NCBI GenBank assembly: GCA_022376925.1
Contig: JAIOJX010000030.1
Location: 168,697,298 to 168,761,297 of the forward strand
Reading direction: 5' to 3'
DNA: 64,000 nt
From: Tragulus kanchil
Lineage: Eukaryota; Chordata; Mammalia; Artiodactyla; Tragulidae
The position numbers and the translations under genes are program-made. The notes beneath the pieces are model-generated. The model searched no databases and was not told the origin of the DNA. It was given only the letters and a program-made list of their open reading frames with translations. This document shows positions 45,330-57,486 of this stretch, in pieces. Positions within the stretch are counted from its first letter, which is position 1. Each line of letters opens with the position of its first letter.

Positions 45330-45607
45330 TGATGATGGGGCTTCCCTGGTGGTCCAGTGGGTAAAGAGTCCGCCTTGCAGTGCAGGGGGCACCGGTCCAA
45401 TCCCTGGCTTGGGAAGATCCCACATGCTGAGGAGCGGCTGCACCAATGTGTTCAATTACAAGCCAGCGCTCTGGAGCGCATGCGCCCAGAGCCTGTGCTC
45501 TGCAGTAAGAGCACTGTGATGGGAGGCCACACAGGCCAAAGAATAAGATCGATGAAAATGAATGGATGGAAAATAAAAGAGGTCAATAAAAAAAAAAATG
45601 ATGATGG
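45330..45607 (+). repeat. GCATGCGC-type SINE with target-site duplication
   Basis: TGATGATGG at 45330-45338 and 45599-45607 brackets a plus-strand element with head GGCTTCCCTGGTGGTCCAG, GCTCTGGAGCGCATGCGCCC and an A-rich tail. It is not duplicated. Its tail lacks the C-rich end seen at 38589-38886, so at least two tail types exist. Confidence 0.92.
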
Positions 45608-45694
45608 ATGCTTTGGAGACTCATTGTATTACTCTCTCTTGCTTTCTTTTTATGTTAAGAGATTTTCCAGAGAAAGAAGCTCTGAAAAAGTTTC

Positions 45695-45895
45695 TTTTTT
45701 TAATTACTTGGTCAGGTCCAACTCTGTGACCCCATGAACGGCAGGTAGCCCACCAGTCTCCTCTGTCCATGGAAGTCTCCAGACAAGAGTGGGGTGCCAT
45801 TTCCTTTTTTCCAGGGGATCTTCCCAACCCAGGGATCAAACCCAGGTATCCTGCATTGCAGGCAGACTCTTTACCATATAAGCCACCAGCAAGCC
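45695..45895 (-). repeat. Bov-A2-type SINE, minus strand
   Basis: On the plus strand it reads GGTCAGGTCCAACTCTGTGAC, CCCATGAACGGCAGGTAGCC, CTCCTCTGTCCATGGAAG and GGGGATCTTCCCAACCCAGG, the complement of the Bov-A2 body, and ends AAGCCACCAGCAAGCC. The part from 45727 is repeated at 46849-47015 by D15. Confidence 0.9.
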
Positions 45896-45944
45896 CTCAA
45901 ATACATGTAGAGAAGGAGCTTATCTTACACGTGGTCAAATTTTC

Positions 45945-46085
45945 TCCTGGAAACAGTATTTTATCATCAGAAAGGAACTGCCTCAGAAACCTGTTAAAAT
46001 ACAGATTCTTGGGTCCCATCGCAAACTTACTAGATTAGAATCAGAAGATGAAGCATAAAAATGTCCGCTTTCTTACAGCTTCCCC
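45945..46085 (-). repeat. MER5A-like hAT DNA-transposon remnant
   Basis: CCTGTTAAAATACAGATTC, TTGGGTCCCATC and CTAGATTAGAATCAGAAG follow the order of the MER5A consensus as I recall it (AAATGCAGATTC, GGGCCCCACC, GAATCAGAA). Strand relative to the consensus is uncertain. Repeated at about 47067-47207. Confidence 0.55.
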
Positions 46086-46534
46086 TATGAATCTACTGCA
46101 GCCCAGCACAAGTCGGCACCCAGCAGCTGACATTAGATGACCCTGCAGGCTTCACCCGAGATCCTATGGCTCTCAGTGACCCCTAGACTAAGGCTGGGCT
46201 ACCTGCAACTCTGAGAACAGTTTCAGCCCAGTGGTGGGTGGGGGTCAAGCTAGACAGTCTGGAGAGGCCAGTCCCCAGTGAGGAACAGGATACAGGGAAA
46301 GGAAATTCTGCCTGGACACAGTAGCATGAGGCCAAGGGGCCATCTGGAGACCAACCTGGGCATACTTTAAGGCTGAGAGCAGAAGCCATTGGAGAGAAAT
46401 GGTGAAAAGAGGCCAGTCTTGGGGGCTCCAGCCCCATGATGACAGGAGAATAGGGAAGCCCCAGTGGGAGAGGCTGCGTCTGGAGCAGGTGGGATGAGAG
46501 CGCACCAGGCGAAGGTTACGCAAAAGTGTTCAGC

Positions 46535-46848
46535 GTGACGTCCATGACGATCCAGACCGTGTTCTGTGCAGGAGCTGTGAGCCCAAGTGGCTACTGAGCA
46601 CTGGAGATGAAACAGGTCTGAAGTGAAGCGTGCCCTGAAAATAGAACACCAACCAGACTTTGAAGATTTCGTAAGAAAAAAAAAAAAAGAAAGAAAGAAA
46701 CCTAGTGTCAGATGCCTAAATTTTTTATCTCACTTACATGTTCAACTGACAGAACTCTGGATACGTTAGAGATTCAATATATTGTTAAAATTGATTAAAA
46801 CTGATTTTATCTGTTTCTTTTGCATTCCTTTTTTTATGGCTAAATTTT
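46535..46848 (+). repeat. Ancient DNA-transposon-like repeat, cut by D15
   Basis: CAAGTGGCTACTGAGCACTGG, GAAACAGGTCTGAAG, an A-rich run, ATCTCACTTACATGTTCAAC and TTAGAGATTCAATATATTG match in order a common ancient mammalian repeat with GTGGCTATTGAGCACTTG. I am not certain of its name. The intact version is at 47657-48017. Confidence 0.45.
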
Positions 46849-47015
46849 TGACCCCATGAACGGCAGGTAGCCCACCAGTCTCCTCTGTCCATGGAAGTCT
46901 CCAGACAAGAGTGGGGTGCCATTTCCTTTTTTCCAGGGGATCTTCCCAACCCAGGGATCAAACCCAGGTATCCTGCATTGCAGGCAGACTCTTTACCATA
47001 TAAGCCACCAGCAAG
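46849..47015 (-). repeat. Bov-A2-type SINE, D15 copy (part)
   Basis: Same element as 45695-45895 from its internal D15 start point onward; the T-rich left part is replaced by the junction. Confidence 0.88.
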
Positions 47016-47066
47016 CCCTCAAATACATGTAGAGAAGGAGCTTATCTTACACGTGGTCAAATTTTC

Positions 47067-47207
47067 TCCTGGAAACAGTATTTTATCATCAGAAAGGAAC
47101 TGCCTCAGAAACCTGTTAAAATACAGATTCTTGGGTCCCATCGCAAACTTACTAGATTAGAATCAGAAGATGAAGCATAAAAATGTCCGCTTTCTTACAG
47201 CTTCCCC
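47067..47207 (-). repeat. MER5A-like remnant, D15 copy
   Basis: Same sequence as 45945-46085 through D15. Confidence 0.55.
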
Positions 47208-47656
47208 TATGAATCTACTGCAGCCCAGCACAAGTCGGCACCCAGCAGCTGACATTAGATGACCCTGCAGGCTTCACCCGAGATCCTATGGCTCTCAGTG
47301 ACCCCTAGACTAAGGCTGGGCTACCTGCAACTCTGAGAACAGTTTCAGCCCAGTGGTGGGTGGGGGTCAAGCTAGACAGTCTGGAGAGGCCAGTCCCCAG
47401 TGAGGAACAGGATACAGGGAAAGGAAATTCTGCCTGGACACAGTAGCATGAGGCCAAGGGGCCATCTGGAGACCAACCTGGGCATACTTTAAGGCTGAGA
47501 GCAGAAGCCATTGGAGAGAAATGGTGAAAAGAGGCCAGTCTTGGGGGCTCCAGCCCCATGATGACAGGAGAATAGGGAAGCCCCAGTGGGAGAGGCTGCG
47601 TCTGGAGCAGGTGGGATGAGAGCGCACCAGGCGAAGGTTACGCAAAAGTGTTCAGC

Positions 47657-48017
47657 GTGACGTCCATGACGATCCAGACCGTGTTCTGTGCAGGAGCTGT
47701 GAGCCCAAGTGGCTACTGAGCACTGGAGATGAAACAGGTCTGAAGTGAAGCGTGCCCTGAAAATAGAACACCAACCAGACTTTGAAGATTTCGTAAGAAA
47801 AAAAAAAAAAGAAAGAAAGAAACCTAGTGTCAGATGCCTAAATTTTTTATCTCACTTACATGTTCAACTGACAGAACTCTGGATACGTTAGAGATTCAAT
47901 ATATTGTTAAAATTGATTAAAACTGATTTTATCTGTTTCTTTTTGCATTCTTTCATGTTGACTCCTAAAGAATTTTGAACCGCGTGGCTGACATGTTAAT
48001 TCTGTTCTACAAATCAT
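47657..48017 (+). repeat. Ancient DNA-transposon-like repeat, complete copy
   Basis: Same element as 46535-46848, continuing to GCGTGGCTGACATG and TTCTGTTCTACAAATCATGG, which resembles the normal 3' end of that repeat type. Confidence 0.45.
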
Positions 48018-48202
48018 GGGATCCAGAATGAGGAGAAAAAAAGAAGCCCTACCTGACAGCCCCATATCAAAAAATAAAATATAACCTGTTTTTTATCGCC
48101 CCAGGATCTGCCTCATTCAGACCAAGGTGTGGCCAAATTCATGAGGAAACTGCTTGCTCGTCACATTACTTACTTGCCAGTACAAACAAAACGACTGCGG
48201 AG

Positions 48203-48470
48203 GGGCTTCCCTGTGGCTCAGTGGTGGAACCCGCCAGCCAGTGCAGGAGACTCGCGTTCGATTCTTGCCTAGGGAGAGCCCACACACCGGAGAGCAACTA
48301 AGCCTGGGCGCCACAGCGACAGAGCCCGCGCTCTAGAGCCCACGCTCCACGACAAGCAGCCACAGCGACGACTAGCCCGCACACTCCAACCCGAGCGGAG
48401 CCCCTGCTCGCCACGACTAGAGAAAACCCCGTGCAGCAACGAAGACTCAGCGTGACCAAAGATGATTTTT
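48203..48470 (+). repeat. Bov-tA-type SINE
   Basis: Head GGGGCTTCCCTGTGGCTCAG, B box CGTTCGATTCTTGCC, body with GAGCAACTAAGCCTGGGC, CTCTAGAGCCCACGCTCC, CGACTAGAGAAAACCCCGTG and CAGCAACGAAGACTCAGCG. This is a near-complete Bov-tA-type element with ordinary divergence. Confidence 0.92.
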
Positions 48471-50209
48471 TTTTGAAGTCTCCCTTCCCCTGCTCCACCT
48501 TCAGCCCTCCTGGGCCTGGAGGCCTGAGCTCGGGTGGCTGGCAACTGCACAGATCTCTGGGTCGGCAGGAGGGGCTCAGGGCCCCACGACAAGCTGGTGT
48601 TGAGAACTCCACGCAGAGGTACTGAACCTCAGTCCCCACCGTTCACCGAGGGGCCCACACTGGCCCTCGAGTTTCCACAAGGGTCCAGTGCCCCTCGACA
48701 TCCATCTACGTCAGGAGGCCACTGGATGACCAGCTGTCAGCTGGCTCCCTGACCCCAGTCCTGCGGTGCTCGGGAACCCGGCTGGGCAGCCCGGCATGGT
48801 CACTGAGGGCTGTGGGGCTCTGGGGAGAGGGGGGGCCTTTGGGGGCATTCAGGTTTCCGCCCTGTGAAATGAGCGATGCAGCCTCTGGGGTCTTTAAGGT
48901 CGTGTCCAGTCACGCCCCTGCTCGGGGGCCTGCAGAGGCCTCCCTCCTCCAGATCCTGCCCCAAGGCCTCGCACCAGCCGCTTCCAAACCGTGCTCATCC
49001 TCACACGCATCCCCTTGGAGGCCCTTCTTGAGGATCCACCCCCAGCCTTCGCCACCTGCCTCCGAGCTCCCCGCCTTCTGACCGGGGCTCCACACAGTCC
49101 ACACTCGGGCGTGCTGTTCCCCTTTGCTCCCTCCCCCTTCCTGCAGCTGGGCCTCGGGCCTCGATTGCCACCAGCGCCCTTCCTGACCTCCCAGCCAGAG
49201 CCCGGCCAGAAGTGAGTCCCTCCTCCGAAACGCTGGTAGGTCCACGCAGACAGCTTACCGAGCCCTTCGGAGTGACCGTCTGAGCATCCCGGGTGCTGAA
49301 AGGCTCAGGGAGGGTGAGGAGTCCCCCACGTGGCTGATTCTTCATCCAAGCACATCTGACGTGGCAAACCCTGGCCGAAGGACAAAACACACTTGTCATC
49401 TGCGTGATAACTGACAGGTCATAAAGCAGGTCACACCCATCACTTCAGTCCATCCTCAAAGCCACTCTGAGAGGCCACTCTGAGCAGGGAAGGTACTGAA
49501 TGATCCTCCCTAAGGCCAGGGTGTGCGTGGTCCCCTGTGGCAGCACCAGGGGCCCCCCTCTCCTGTCCTCAGGGCCACTCTGCTCCCTCTCAGAACCTAG
49601 CCAGGAGGAGGGGAGACCAGCCCCCACATTAAGAAGGGCTGAGCCATCACCACCCAAGAGAAAAGACTGGAATTCAGTCCCTGTTGGAACCGATCTCTGG
49701 CTGGCCTGCTCTCTGGCAGTTGCCTCATCTGAAAAGTAGGGCTTCCCTCAGGGAGGCGTGAACATTCCACGAGCAGGGGGGCCGAGAGGGGGTCCTGCAG
49801 GCTCAAGGCGGTGAGAGCCAAAGCAGACTCCCCAAGGGAGAGCTGCGAGGGCTGGGGCAAGACACGCTCCTGAGATCGAGGGACCACTACATCCTTCTAT
49901 CCTAAGGGGAAGGTTCGGGCAAAAATGCCAGTAAGTCCAGGCCACAGGGGAGCAGTGCCAGGCTGGACCCAGAGCCGCTCTCCTCTCTCCCGCCTAAGCC
50001 AGGGCTGGACACACGTGGGGAGAGGAAAAGAGACAGCCACTACACGGGGCGGCCCCAGGCCAACCCAGCAAGCTCGCAGGACATCTGACCTCTGCTGCTC
50101 ATTTCTACCCAGAGGACACTGTGAACGTTTTTCATTCCCAAGGAATGTCAGTTAGCACCCAGATGCTGGGCTGCCCTGAGATGAGATTGCTGGTTTAAAA
50201 CAAACACAG
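48471..50209. other. GC-rich, mostly single-copy sequence
   Basis: No gene recognised. Open frames of 70-130 codons occur on both strands but overlap each other and show no family I recognise, as expected in GC-rich DNA. Near 49700, GTTGCCTCATCTGAAAAG resembles a MIR fragment. The region could belong to an intron or flank of a gene outside the window. Confidence 0.5.
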
Positions 50210-50508
50210 AGGCTTCCCTGGTGGCTCGGTGTAGAGAATTCACCTGCCGATGAAGAAGACAAGAGTTCGATCCCTGGTCCAGGAAGATCCCACAGGCCCA
50301 GGAGCAACTGAGCCTGTGCGCGACCACCACTGAGCCTGTGCTCTAGAGTCTGGGAGCTGCATCTACTGAGGCCTGAATACCCCAGAGCCGTGGAGGGGAT
50401 GAAGGGGAAGGGCGGCGAGAGGCCACCATCCACAGGGACCCACTTAACACGACTCAAGAAACATGAAAGAGTACAAAAACATTACACACAGAAAAAAATA
50501 AAAAAGCA
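50210..50508 (+). repeat. Bov-tA-type SINE, diverged
   Basis: GGCTTCCCTGGTGGCTCGGTG, B box AGTTCGATCCCTGG, GGAGCAACTGAGCCTGTG and CTGTGCTCTAGAGTCTGG are clear up to about 50390; an A-rich end follows near 50490-50508. The 3' half is uncertain. Confidence 0.8.
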
Positions 50509-50857
50509 GACTGCATCACTGGGCTGTGGGAGGTCTTTGCTCATCAACAGGCAGGTATCTAAGCACCTTTGCCGCAGCAGGACGAGCCCCCGGCAGAGGG
50601 GAGAGGAGCTGGCAGCAGGCACCCCGCGATCCGAGCCAGGCAGCAGACAGACACCCGGGAATCAAGAGCGGCTCACAGCCTGGAGACGCTTCCCCCAGGA
50701 ACCTTCCTAATGGACTCAGGGACCTCAGACCTCAGCTGACTGTATCTTACGGGAGGGTGGCACCCTGGACAGGTGAGCTGGGGGCCCGGCTCTCGCTGAA
50801 CCCCACCTATAGATGAGGATGGAGCCCATCAGGCTTGCTTAGGCTTTGATAACTGTG

Positions 50858-53222
50858 CATAGGACAAGGAGGACCTCGAGAGAGAGGGCGTGAAGGCACA
50901 AGGGTTCTCCATCTGTGGGACCTTCCTGCCACGCTGGCCAGGGTCCGGAGAACGGTTCCTCCACGCAGGAAAACCAGAACCTCCACGAGGGGCCTGGTAA
51001 CCACCAAGCCGCTGCCCCCACCCCGGCCTCACTTTCCGCTGCTTCACCCTCCTGCTTATGAGCATTTCACCTCGACGCCCCCCACCCCCCGTGAGCTCAG
51101 GAAGGCTGGGGATGCTCACCGGCCTGACCGCTGCATGGGGCAGAGGTGGTACCCACAATCTGGGGGACTCCGAGCCCCGTATCCCCCTCACTGGTCTGGC
51201 GGCGAGTGAGCAGGTGGCCCAGGAAGCCTCCTCTCCCTCATCGAGCCCCAGCCTCTCCTCCCGTAAGGGTCAATTCCCCAACCCACACCCCCTGACCCTC
51301 GCCAGGGGCCTCCCTCCTCCACTGTACGATACCCGACCCTGCACGTCCCTCCTTGACAACGGCCCACGAATCCTCAGACTACAACGAGGGCGCTTTCCCA
51401 ATGAGACAGCCAGGCCCCGCGGGGCAAGAGAAGCCCTAAGCTAGCTCCGATGTAGAAGTTGCTAGATTCCAGAGAGGAAATAGCAGGCACTACTTCAACT
51501 AGAGCCAGGAGTCTGTGATGTCCGGAGGCGGGGGGCACCAGAGATGGGAGGGGGTGCTGTGACACGGGCCACGACTCTGGCTCTGCTCTCCAGACCCCTC
51601 TAGTCCTGGGGTCCATCTCCGTCACGGCAGGCCCTTCCACTCCCTCTGAACGTTTGCCCTGAGTGGCGTTTCAGACCCACAAGCTCTCGAGACCAAGTCC
51701 CACTCCCGCTGCACCCATCCACCTCTCACCAGGCGAGACTCTGAGGCCAAAGGGGTCTTCTCAAGCCACTCGAAGCCGCGCTCCCATCCAAAAGCTGTGG
51801 CGCCGCCTGTCAGTTGCCCTTGGTCCGGTGCCAGGATGCAGTCTGCCTGGCAGGTCCCCAGTTCGCGGTGCAGCGACCCACGTCAGCTACAGGGGTGGAG
51901 GGAAAATGAGCAGTCATTGAAGGGAGGCAACAGAGGGGCCGCGGGTTCCCCCGAATCAATCACGTCATCTCTCCTCACTCCACTGTCACGGCAGAGACAA
52001 GAGGGGGACAGGGGTAAATTTTAAATAGGGACCAACACTCATAGGACAAGGAGGACCTCGAGAGAGGGCGTGAAGGCACAAGGGTTCTCCATCTGTGGGA
52101 CCTTCCTGCCACGCTGGCCAGGGTCCGGAGAACGGTTCCTCCACGCAGGAAAACCAGAACCTCCACGAGGGGCCTGGTAACCACCAAGCCGCTGCCCCCA
52201 CCCCGGCCTCACTTTCCGCTGCTTCACCCTCCTGCTTATGAGCATTTCACCTCGACGCCCCCCACCCCCCGTGAGCTCAGGAAGGCTGGGGATGCTCACC
52301 GGCCTGACCGCTGCATGGGGCAGAGGTGGTACCCACAATCTGGGGGACTCCGAGCCCCGTATCCCCCTCACTGGTCTGGCGGCGAGTGAGCAGGTGGCCC
52401 AGGAAGCCTCCTCTCCCTCATCGAGCCCCAGCCTCTCCTCCCGTAAGGGTCAATTCCCCAACCCACACCCCCTGACCCTCGCCAGGGGCCTCCCTCCTCC
52501 ACTGTACGATACCCGACCCTGCACGTCCCTCCTTGACAACGGCCCACGAATCCTCAGACTACAACGAGGGCGCTTTCCCAATGAGACAGCCAGGCCCCGC
52601 GGGGCAAGAGAAGCCCTAAGCTAGCTCCGATGTAGAAGTTGCTAGATTCCAGAGAGGAAATAGCAGGCACTACTTCAACTAGAGCCAGGAGTCTGTGATG
52701 TCCGGAGGCGGGGCGGACCAGAGATGGGAGGGGGTGCTGTGACACGGGCCACGACTCTGGCTCTGCTCTCCAGACCCCTCTAGTCCTGGGGTCCATCTCC
52801 GTCACGGCAGGCCCTTCCACTCCCTCTGAACGTTTGCCCTGAGTGGCGTTTCAGACCCACAAGCTCTCGAGACCAAGTCCCACTCCCGCTGCACCCATCC
52901 ACCTCTCACCAGGCGAGACTCTGAGGCCAAAGGGGTCTTCTCAAGCCACTCGAAGCCGCGCTCCCATCCAAAAGCTGTGGCGCCGCCTGTCAGTTGCCCT
53001 TGGTCCGGTGCCAGGATGCAGTCTGCCTGGCAGGTCCCCAGTTCGCGGTGCAGCGACCCACGTCAGCTACAGGGGTGGAGGGAAAATGAGCAGTCATTGA
53101 AGGGAGGCAACAGAGGGGCCGCGGGTTCCCCCGAATCAATCACGTCATCTCTCCTCACTCCACTGTCACGGCAGAGACAAGAGGGGGACAGGGGTAAATT
53201 TTAAATAGGGACCAACACTCAT
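50858..53222 (+). repeat. Tandem direct duplication D16 (unit about 1,182 bp)
   Basis: The block 50858-52039 recurs at 52040-53222. It is GC-rich, non-transposon sequence. Differences include CGAGAGAGAGGGCG versus CGAGAGAGGGCG and GCGGGGGGCACC versus GCGGGGCGGACC. The left copy ends ACTCATAGGAC where the right copy reads ACTCATCTGTTGC. No gene is recognised inside it. Confidence 0.93.
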
Positions 53223-53399
53223 CTGTTGCTTTAAGATCATCTCTGAGCATCTCCGCTCAGCTGTGAAAAGGGAGCCACAGCGGCTCCTGGCTGGAGGGCA
53301 AGGCGCTCAGCCTGAGCCTGAGCAGGATGAGGGCTGCAGGCGGGGTGAGGCGCTGGCGGCACGGGGGCTCACAGGGGTTCTAAGACTGGAGCACTTGGT

Positions 53400-53525
53400 G
53401 GGCTCAAGTCTGCCCTGTGGCCCTTGCCAACACCTCCCTCTGCAGCCCTGGGCAACTCACATAACCTCCTGGGGCCTCAGCTGCTTTACCTGAAAATGGG
53501 GCTGACACCCTGTCTGGAAGGCAGG
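53400..53525 (+). repeat. MIR SINE remnant
   Basis: GGGCAACTCACATAACCTCC, GGGGCCTCAGCTGCTTTACC and TGAAAATGGGGCTGAC follow the MIR consensus order (GGGCAAGTCACTTAACCT, CTGAGCCTCAGTTTC, TGTAAAATGGGG). Confidence 0.8.
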
Positions 53526-54154
53526 GGAGGCAGAAGGACCAAGGGCCCGAGGCTCACTTTCAGCCCCAAGACCCCTTGGCTGACGCCTCCAGAATCTCAG
53601 TGACCAACACGGCCTGGAGCCCACGCCATTAGTGGGCTAACGCAGAGGTACGCGCAGGCTCTGTTCCCCAGGAGAGAAACCTGGACACGGCCACCACAGA
53701 GCTCCTTCCTCTTTACTCCAAGCTTTGAGCTTCAAGACATCGTCTCAGAGGCTGCCGAGAAAGCAGGGGATGTGGGGTGCTCTCCCTGTAGAAGAGACGG
53801 GTGCAGAAAGAAGAACAAACTTGGCTCAGAACATCCTTCTAGGAAAAGGTCAGCCTCCTGTCCGATTTTCCACAGAACACGGAAAGACCCATGCAGTCGA
53901 GAGAAGACCACCTGTGAAGGAAGGAAGGAAGGTGGGGGCAGACACCAATCCCCGGGCTTGTGCTGGCTCCACGGGACGTGCCCTGCTGTCCCTAGATCAC
54001 CCTGCCGGGCCTGAAACTCTCCCACTGCCCATTCAACCTTGTCTTTCAAAGCAGCGGGGATAGGGGAAACTCAGTCTAGGGGACCCCACAGCTTTTACCA
54101 GTAACCTCTTCAGTGGTAAGGAGTCCAACCTAAGCCTCCTAGAGACGGTGGGGA
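53526..54154. other. Unrecognised GC-moderate sequence
   Basis: No exon or repeat recognised in about 0.6 kb. Confidence 0.5.
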
Positions 54155-54397
54155 CGTGAATTGAAGCGTATACATTACCATAGGTAAAACAGGTGACTAG
54201 TGGGAACTGCTGTGTAACTCGGGGAGCCAGCCTGGCGCTCTGTGATGACCTCAGAGGGGTGGGCCTGACAGTGGGGAGGGAGGCTCAATAAGGAGCGGAT
54301 CCATGCAGACTTATGGCTGACTCATACTGCTGTAGGGCAGAAACCAACAGGACCTTGTAAAGCGATTCTCCTCCAATTTAAAATGAACGAGAAAAAA
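54155..54397 (+). repeat. L1 3'-end fragment
   Basis: GGGAACTGCTGTGTAACTCGG, CTCTGTGATGACCT, ATGCAGACTTATGGCTGACTC and GGGCAGAAACCAACAGGACC, ending CTCCAATTTAAAATG, match the cetartiodactyl L1 3' UTR pattern (CTGATTCA, CAGCAGAAACTAACACAACATTG, CTCCAAT). A short A-rich tail follows. Confidence 0.8.
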
Positions 54398-55031
54398 AAA
54401 GTGGGGGAGGGGGCCGCTTAAGACCAGGCCCAGGAAGGAGGGTAACCTGGCTGAAGGGTGCCTTCTGGACCTCAAATCCTTCTTTCTTCCCCTCCTGAGA
54501 GCCCAGGGCCTCTGCTGGGATGGGGGGCTGCGGTGGGAGGATGTGAGCCCTGACAATTCCTGGGTCCTCCTCCTAGTCCTCCCTTTGATGCTGGGGTCAA
54601 GTGGTCAGGGGCTGCGTCCCGCCAGCGTGCCCAGACCCTGGGGAAGTGTCCTCAGGACATTCTCTGGGAAGAAGGCTACAGTAAGTCCTGGCCCAGGGCA
54701 GGTCAGCTCCAAGGCTCCTCAGAGTCCCAGGGTGAGTCCGCCTATGGGTAACAAAACAGAAGTTCGGTTTCCAGCCGTGCCTCTTGCGAGTTTCTAATTC
54801 CTCCTTCCCAAGCAGAGCCATCTCTCAGTTCCCGCAGGGGAGTGGCTGCAGGGCCCCCTGCCTTCAGGGGATGGGCCCATGTCACACGGGCCTCACTCCA
54901 AGTCCAGTGCTCTTTGCAGGACAAAGAGCACTTTGTCCTTTCTCTTCCCATTGTTTTCGTCTCCCTGTGGAAGAAAAGCCAACTGTGACGGCGCTGGCAG
55001 GACGGTGGACACAGCCTCGATGGGTTTTTTG

Positions 55032-55162
55032 GTGTTTTTTTTTTTTTTTTCTGGCTACACTGCGAGGCAGGCAGTACCTCAGGTCCCCAACCAGAGATGG
55101 AACCCACGCCACCTGCGGTGGACGTGTGGAGCCTTAACCACTGGGCCGCCAGGGAGCTCCCA
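55032..55162 (-). repeat. CHR-type SINE fragment, minus strand
   Basis: After a T run, CAGGTCCCCAACCAGAGATGG, CCTTAACCACTGGGCCGCCAG and GGAGCTCCC are the complement of a tRNA-Glu-like head with its B box. It is the head half only. Confidence 0.85.
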
Positions 55163-55748
55163 GACACAGCACTTGGACGTGACCGCTTGCTTTTCAGAAA
55201 GCCCAGTCGACGGTGGACCAACCATGGTGGGACCAGCCACCTCTCTGTTCTCCCACCCTTGGAAGCGCTCACTGGGCTTCCAGAACACGTCTGAGACCGC
55301 TCCCAGCTCTGAGGGTTTCTAGCCTAGGAGCTGAATAATGCTCGTAAGCTGGATGCTGAAGGTTCCAAATGTGTATTTCACCAAAGAGGAAACTTGCACG
55401 TTCTGCTGAAAAATCACCTCGCCCGCCACCCACTTCTTGGTCAACAGTCAATGGGAAGAGAAGAGTATGTAGCGAGGAGGAGTACATGCTTAGAAAACCA
55501 AATCAGAGCCACTCCGGCAGCAGATGAGGTGACTGGGGGAATGCGGAAGCAGAGGAGGAGGAGACCAGAAGGGGGAGGGAGGGGCGTGGCGGACGACAGG
55601 CAAGGCTCCTTTAAATACCGGAGCTGAGCTTCCCAAGCGCAGAGATGCACTGAGAACCTGACCACCAGCAAGGCCTGGGTGCACAGGGAAACATCGGGTG
55701 ACACTGTCAGAGCCAACGAACTGATGCTTAAGGGCAGAACAGGAGGCC

Positions 55749-55817
55749 GCGAGATGGACGTGTGTGTGTTCCCGACTAGACAGGCATGAAGTTGACATCG
55801 GAGCCGTGGCTAAGAGA
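55749..55817 (+). repeat. 69-bp inverted repeat, left arm
   Basis: The 69 bases from GCGAGATGGACG to GGCTAAGAGA match the reverse complement of 56647-56715 with three substitutions and no gaps (66 of 69). Flanks do not match on either side. It does not resemble a repeat family I know. Confidence 0.85.
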
Positions 55818-56384
55818 AACTGGACACAGCTGGGCGCTAAGAGTGGCTATAGCCCCTGCTGGACTCGGCTGACCCGACCGCTCCCCCTTGCTCCTCGTGC
55901 AGCGAAAAGGCTGGGCACAGCACACACCACCTCGCGTGGCCAAGGCTGGCCGTAGCCTTGGTTCCTTCATTGACCTGGGACACTCGGGTCATGTCCAAAA
56001 ACACTTCCCACCCCAGCTCACAGCTTAAGGGAGCCTCGATCCTTAAGTTCCACCACTGAATTCCAGGCAAGACCCAGTCTTCCTGGGAGTCCCGTCCCGT
56101 ATCAGTCACTTGCTCTTTGGTGTGAACGGCCTCGTGAGCGATCACCCACCCCAACGCATGAGCACCCGTGAGAAACACACCGGACGCCCCCTGCGGAGGT
56201 GGGGTGACATTCACACCCTCTAGGAGCCAAGGACCTCCTCTAGAGAAATTCTGGCCACCAGGCACTCAAGACACAGCCTTGTAGTGCAAGGCACTGACTG
56301 CACTCGGTAGGCACCCCAAAATCCCACCACCATTCCTCAGCGAGGTGCCATGCAGGGTCTGTCGCATGTCACCATGGCGAGGGA

Positions 56385-56520
56385 ACCTCTTAGAAATGCA
56401 GAGTCTCAGGCCCTGTCCCTGCTCTAGGAGAGATCAGGATCTGCATTTTAACAAGTTCCCCAGGCCATATAAAGTGCCTTAATGTTCCCAGGGTCCTAGT
56501 CAGGCAGCAGAGCCAGGGCT
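56385..56520. repeat. MER5A-like DNA-transposon remnant
   Basis: CTTAGAAATGCAGAGTCTCAGG and CAGGATCTGCATTTTAACAAG, followed by TTCCCCAGGCCATATAAAGTG, match MER5A order as I recall it. Repeated at about 57487-57622 through D17. Confidence 0.6.
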
Positions 56521-56646
56521 GCCCCACATGATGTAAAAAGGGCATCAATTCTCATACGGCACAGGAAAATGCAGGGGCCCCTCAATACAAGTCAGATCGA
56601 ATGAGAAAGCCCTCCTGTTTTCTTTCACTTACCTCCCTGCCCCAAC

Positions 56647-56715
56647 TCTCTTAGCCACAGCTCCGATGTCAACTTCATGCCTGTCTAGTGGGGAACACAC
56701 ACATGTCCATCTCGC
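56647..56715 (-). repeat. 69-bp inverted repeat, right arm
   Basis: Reverse complement of 55749-55817 at 66 of 69 positions, separated from it by about 830 bp. Present again at about 57749-57817 because of D17. Confidence 0.85.
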
Positions 56716-57486
56716 AGCAAACCACACACACCTATCTGGCTGCCGTGACTTAGCTCACTGAGCCCCTGCCTGTGAGAGCACGTGCCTCTAGGCGACGATC
56801 ACGGCTGGAAAGGCATTATCCCCGCTAGAGGAATCAAAGGTACTGGAGAGCAGGTGAAGAGCTTGGGGAGAAGGGGAGAGGAAGCAGAGGCCCCCCTCCA
56901 GTGAGCCAGCTCCTCGCTCTGATGCAGAGACCCACTGGGCGGTGGCTGGAGCTGAGTCACATTCCAGCTCTGAAGCTGAGCAGGGGTGCCACCCTGACCA
57001 TCGCTAGCCACGCCCACAGCCCTTTTCTCAACACCCAGAGGAGGAGCCAAAGCCCAATCAGGATCAAACCGCCCAACAAACCAGCTCTCAACCTGGTGGA
57101 GAAACGGCCAGATGGGGGCTCAGGGAAGGAGGGGTGCGGCGCCCCGGAATGCTGGCTGGCCACCCGATGCTCCCTCACCAAGACAAGGTCTTACTCCTTT
57201 CTCAAGGGACGACGGGCAAGCCTTCTCTCCCACTTTCCCAGACCATTCACTCCAGAAACACGTGAAGCAGCCACTCTGGAGCAGGCGCTCGCCTGGCCCA
57301 GGCTGCACGGTGGGATGCGAAGCAGCAGGCCTGAGATTCAGACACAAATGTGAACACCAGCGCCCCCTCAAGACACAGCCTTGTAGTGCAAGGCACTGAC
57401 TGCACTCGGTAGGCACCCCAAAATCCCACCACCATTCCTCAGCGAGGTGCCATGCAGGGTCTGTCGCATGTCACCATGGCGAGGGA

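Larger units (their letters stand above)
45727..47950 (+). repeat. Tandem direct duplication D15 (unit 1,122 bp)
   Basis: The block 45727-46848 recurs at 46849-47950. The left copy ends GCATTCCTTTTTTTATGGCTAAATTTT, where the right copy reads GCATTCTTTCATGTTGACTCC. The A run near 46678-46688 also differs by a base or more. Confidence 0.93.
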
